From an uncultured Eubacteriales bacterium (GTDB lineage Bacteria > Bacillota > Clostridia > Lachnospirales > Lachnospiraceae), in the NCBI GenBank assembly GCA_900557175.1, contig USSL01000081.1, forward strand, positions 1 to 7,289: a DNA stretch of 7,289 nucleotides. The letters run 5' to 3'. A program made the translations under genes and the position numbers. Shown one piece after another: positions 5,968 through 7,289 of the stretch (its first letter is position 1; the number at the start of each line of letters is the position of its first letter). A model generated the notes under the pieces. It was given only the letters and a program-made list of their open reading frames with translations. It did no database searches and was not told the origin of the DNA.

Positions 5968-6009
5968 TAAGATTCAAAAATTTACTGCGATATTTCGGGA
6001 AAAAGAGCA

Positions 6010-6038
6010 TTGACAAATCTAAAAAATAAGGGTATTAT
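6010..6038 (+). promoter_or_regulatory. Strong promoter of the livJ-like gene
   Basis: Consensus TTGACA (6010-6015), a 17-base spacer and TATTAT (6033-6038), 5 of 6 to consensus. It is the best promoter in the window. It predicts a start near 6045 and a leader of about 95 bases containing a TAGCA/TGCTA inverted repeat (6061-6065 and 6074-6078, 8-base loop) and an AAGGAGGAG ribosome site at 6124-6132. I see no recognised riboswitch or T-box in the leader. Confidence 0.8.
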
Positions 6039-6138
6039 AGGGAAAAGCTCAAAATTCAAGTAGCAGATTGACGTGCTAAAGCAATTGCATGTTTGGAAGC
6101 TTTGAATGTCAAATTTGCATTTTAAGGAGGAGATTTTT

Positions 6139-7289
6139 ATGAAAAAAGCAGTTGGATTAGTATTAGCCGGTGCGATGGTACTCTCAATGGCAGCATGTGG
6201 ACAGGGCAGCTCCAATGGCGGCAGCAGTGATACAGTATTTAAGCTTGGAAGCATTGGCCCGGTGACAGGACAGAATGCGATTTACGGTAATGCAGTTAAA
6301 AATGGTATTGACCTTGCAGTTAAGGAAGTCAATGAGGCTGGCGGTATTAATGGCGTGAAGCTTGAATTTGATTTTCAGGATGATGAAAGTGATGCTGAAA
6401 AAGCAGTCAATGCTTATAATACATTAAAGGACTGGGGTATGGATATTCTTGTCGGTACAGTTACATCAACACCGTGTGAAGCTGTTGTGGCAAAGACAAG
6501 TCAGGATAATGTGTTTCAGTTTACGCCGTCAGGAACATCGGTGAATGCCATTCAGTATGACAATGCATTCCGTATGTGTTTCTCGGATCCTAGCCAGGGT
6601 ACAGTTTCAGCAGATTATATTTCAGAAAATAATCTTGCAACAAAGATTGGTATTATTTATGACAGTTCTGATACATATTCATCAGGAATTACAGATGCCT
6701 TTATAAAGGAAGCCGGCACAAAGGGACTTGAGGTTGTTTCAAAAGAAGCATTTACAGCAGACAGCAATAAAGACTTTTCAGTACAGATTCAGAAAGCAAA
6801 GGATGCGGGCGCAGAGCTTTTATTCCTTCCGATTTATTATACTGAGACTTCTCTGATTCTTTCTCAGGCAGATAAGATTGGCTACGATCCGGTGATTTTT
6901 GGCTGTGATGGTTTTGACGGTATTCTTGATGTTGAAAATTTTGATACAGCTCTGGCTGAGGACGTCATGTTCCTTACACCGTTTTCAACAAATGCAGAAG
7001 ATGAGCTGACACAGAAGTTCGTTGAAAACTTTGAGAAAAATTACGGCGGTACACCAAATCAGTTTGCAGCAGATGCTTACGACTGTGTTTATGCAATCAA
7101 GCAGGCCGGTGAGAAAGCAGGAATTACTGCAGATATGAGTGAATCTGAAATTTGTGATGCTTTAAAGAAAGCAATGACAGAAATTGAGTTTACAGGTCTT
7201 ACAGGTACAAATATTAAATGGGGTACTGACGGTGAACCTCAGAAAGCACCAATTGTTGTCAAAGTTGTTGATGGTGCTTATGAAATTTT
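6139..7289 (+). CDS. livJ: Branched-chain amino-acid ABC transporter substrate-binding lipoprotein (3' end cut by window)
   Basis: Extracytoplasmic receptor of a LIV-type ABC importer, anchored as a lipoprotein. The open frame runs 383 codons to the window edge with no stop. Seen: a signal peptide MKKAVGLVLAGAMVLSMAAC with lipidation cysteine Cys20, a Gly/Ser-rich linker (21-30), then the periplasmic-binding-protein fold of the Leu/Ile/Val-binding type: FKLGSIGPVTGQNAIYGNAV at 34-53, IDLAVKEVNEAGGINGVKLE at 57-76, DDESDAEKAVNAYNTL at 81-96, the ligand-contacting GTVTSTPCEAV and FTPSGTS region (106-134), KIGIIYDSSDTYSSG at 169-183, and FAADAYDCVYAIKQAG at 309-324 near the end. Such proteins are about 385-400 residues, so only a few codons are missing. 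ATG 6139 follows AAGGAGGAG at 6124-6132. Permease and ATPase genes (livH, livM, livG, livF) would be expected to the right. The ligand may be a branched-chain amino acid or another small amide; specificity is by family only. Confidence 0.93.
   Translation, partial: MKKAVGLVLAGAMVLSMAACGQGSSNGGSSDTVFKLGSIGPVTGQNAIYGNAVKNGIDLAVKEVNEAGGINGVKLEFDFQDDESDAEKAVNAYNTLKDWGMDILVGTVTSTPCEAVVAKTSQDNVFQFTPSGTSVNAIQYDNAFRMCFSDPSQGTVSADYISENNLATKIGIIYDSSDTYSSGITDAFIKEAGTKGLEVVSKEAFTADSNKDFSVQIQKAKDAGAELLFLPIYYTETSLILSQADKIGYDPVIFGCDGFDGILDVENFDTALAEDVMFLTPFSTNAEDELTQKFVENFEKNYGGTPNQFAADAYDCVYAIKQAGEKAGITADMSESEICDALKKAMTEIEFTGLTGTNIKWGTDGEPQKAPIVVKVVDGAYEI

Noticed and set aside
1..7289. Mobile elements, CRISPR arrays, toxin-antitoxin or defence systems
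   Set aside because: No transposase, integrase, direct-repeat array or known defence motifs were seen; the genes are core metabolism, cell wall, transport and editing.

Overview
The window looks like chromosomal housekeeping sequence from a low-to-moderate GC Firmicute, most likely an anaerobic gut clostridium of the Lachnospiraceae type. The grounds are strong AGGAGG ribosome sites before nearly every gene, GTG and TTG starts, a class IIB fructose-bisphosphate aldolase, a CmpB-type membrane protein, a DUF1934 protein beside murI, and a cytidylate-kinase-like P-loop gene. The taxonomic call is inference from gene content and style, not from a marker gene.

Layout. Bases 1-1608 form a tight plus-strand cluster: the 3' end of a D-Ala-D-Ala ligase gene, glutamate racemase (murI, GTG start) and a DUF1934 protein. 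The first two supply D-amino-acid precursors for peptidoglycan. Two candidate promoters (one overlapping the end of the DUF1934 gene) precede a cytidylate-kinase-like gene at 1752-2367 that is split by a frameshift and looks broken. The class II aldolase gene (2519-3382) has its own TATAAT box, highly biased codon use and a perfect 12-bp terminator. Next come a CmpB-family membrane protein whose cytoplasmic tail carries five 11-residue repeats, and a YbaK-type aminoacyl-tRNA deacylase starting 12 bases later with TTG; these two are probably co-transcribed.

On the minus strand, converging on the deacylase gene with a 15-base gap, lies a diacylglycerol/lipid kinase gene (4957-5889). A 249-base divergent intergenic region (5890-6138) separates it from a branched-chain amino-acid ABC transporter substrate-binding lipoprotein gene (livJ-like). 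That gene is driven by a near-consensus promoter (TTGACA, 17 bases, TATTAT) and is cut off by the right edge of the window only a few codons before its expected end.

I found no mobile element, CRISPR array, defence cassette, rRNA or tRNA. The least ordinary features are the Trp-containing 11-mer amphipathic repeat grafted on the CmpB-family protein and the disrupted kinase-like gene. Neither amounts to a new multi-gene system.
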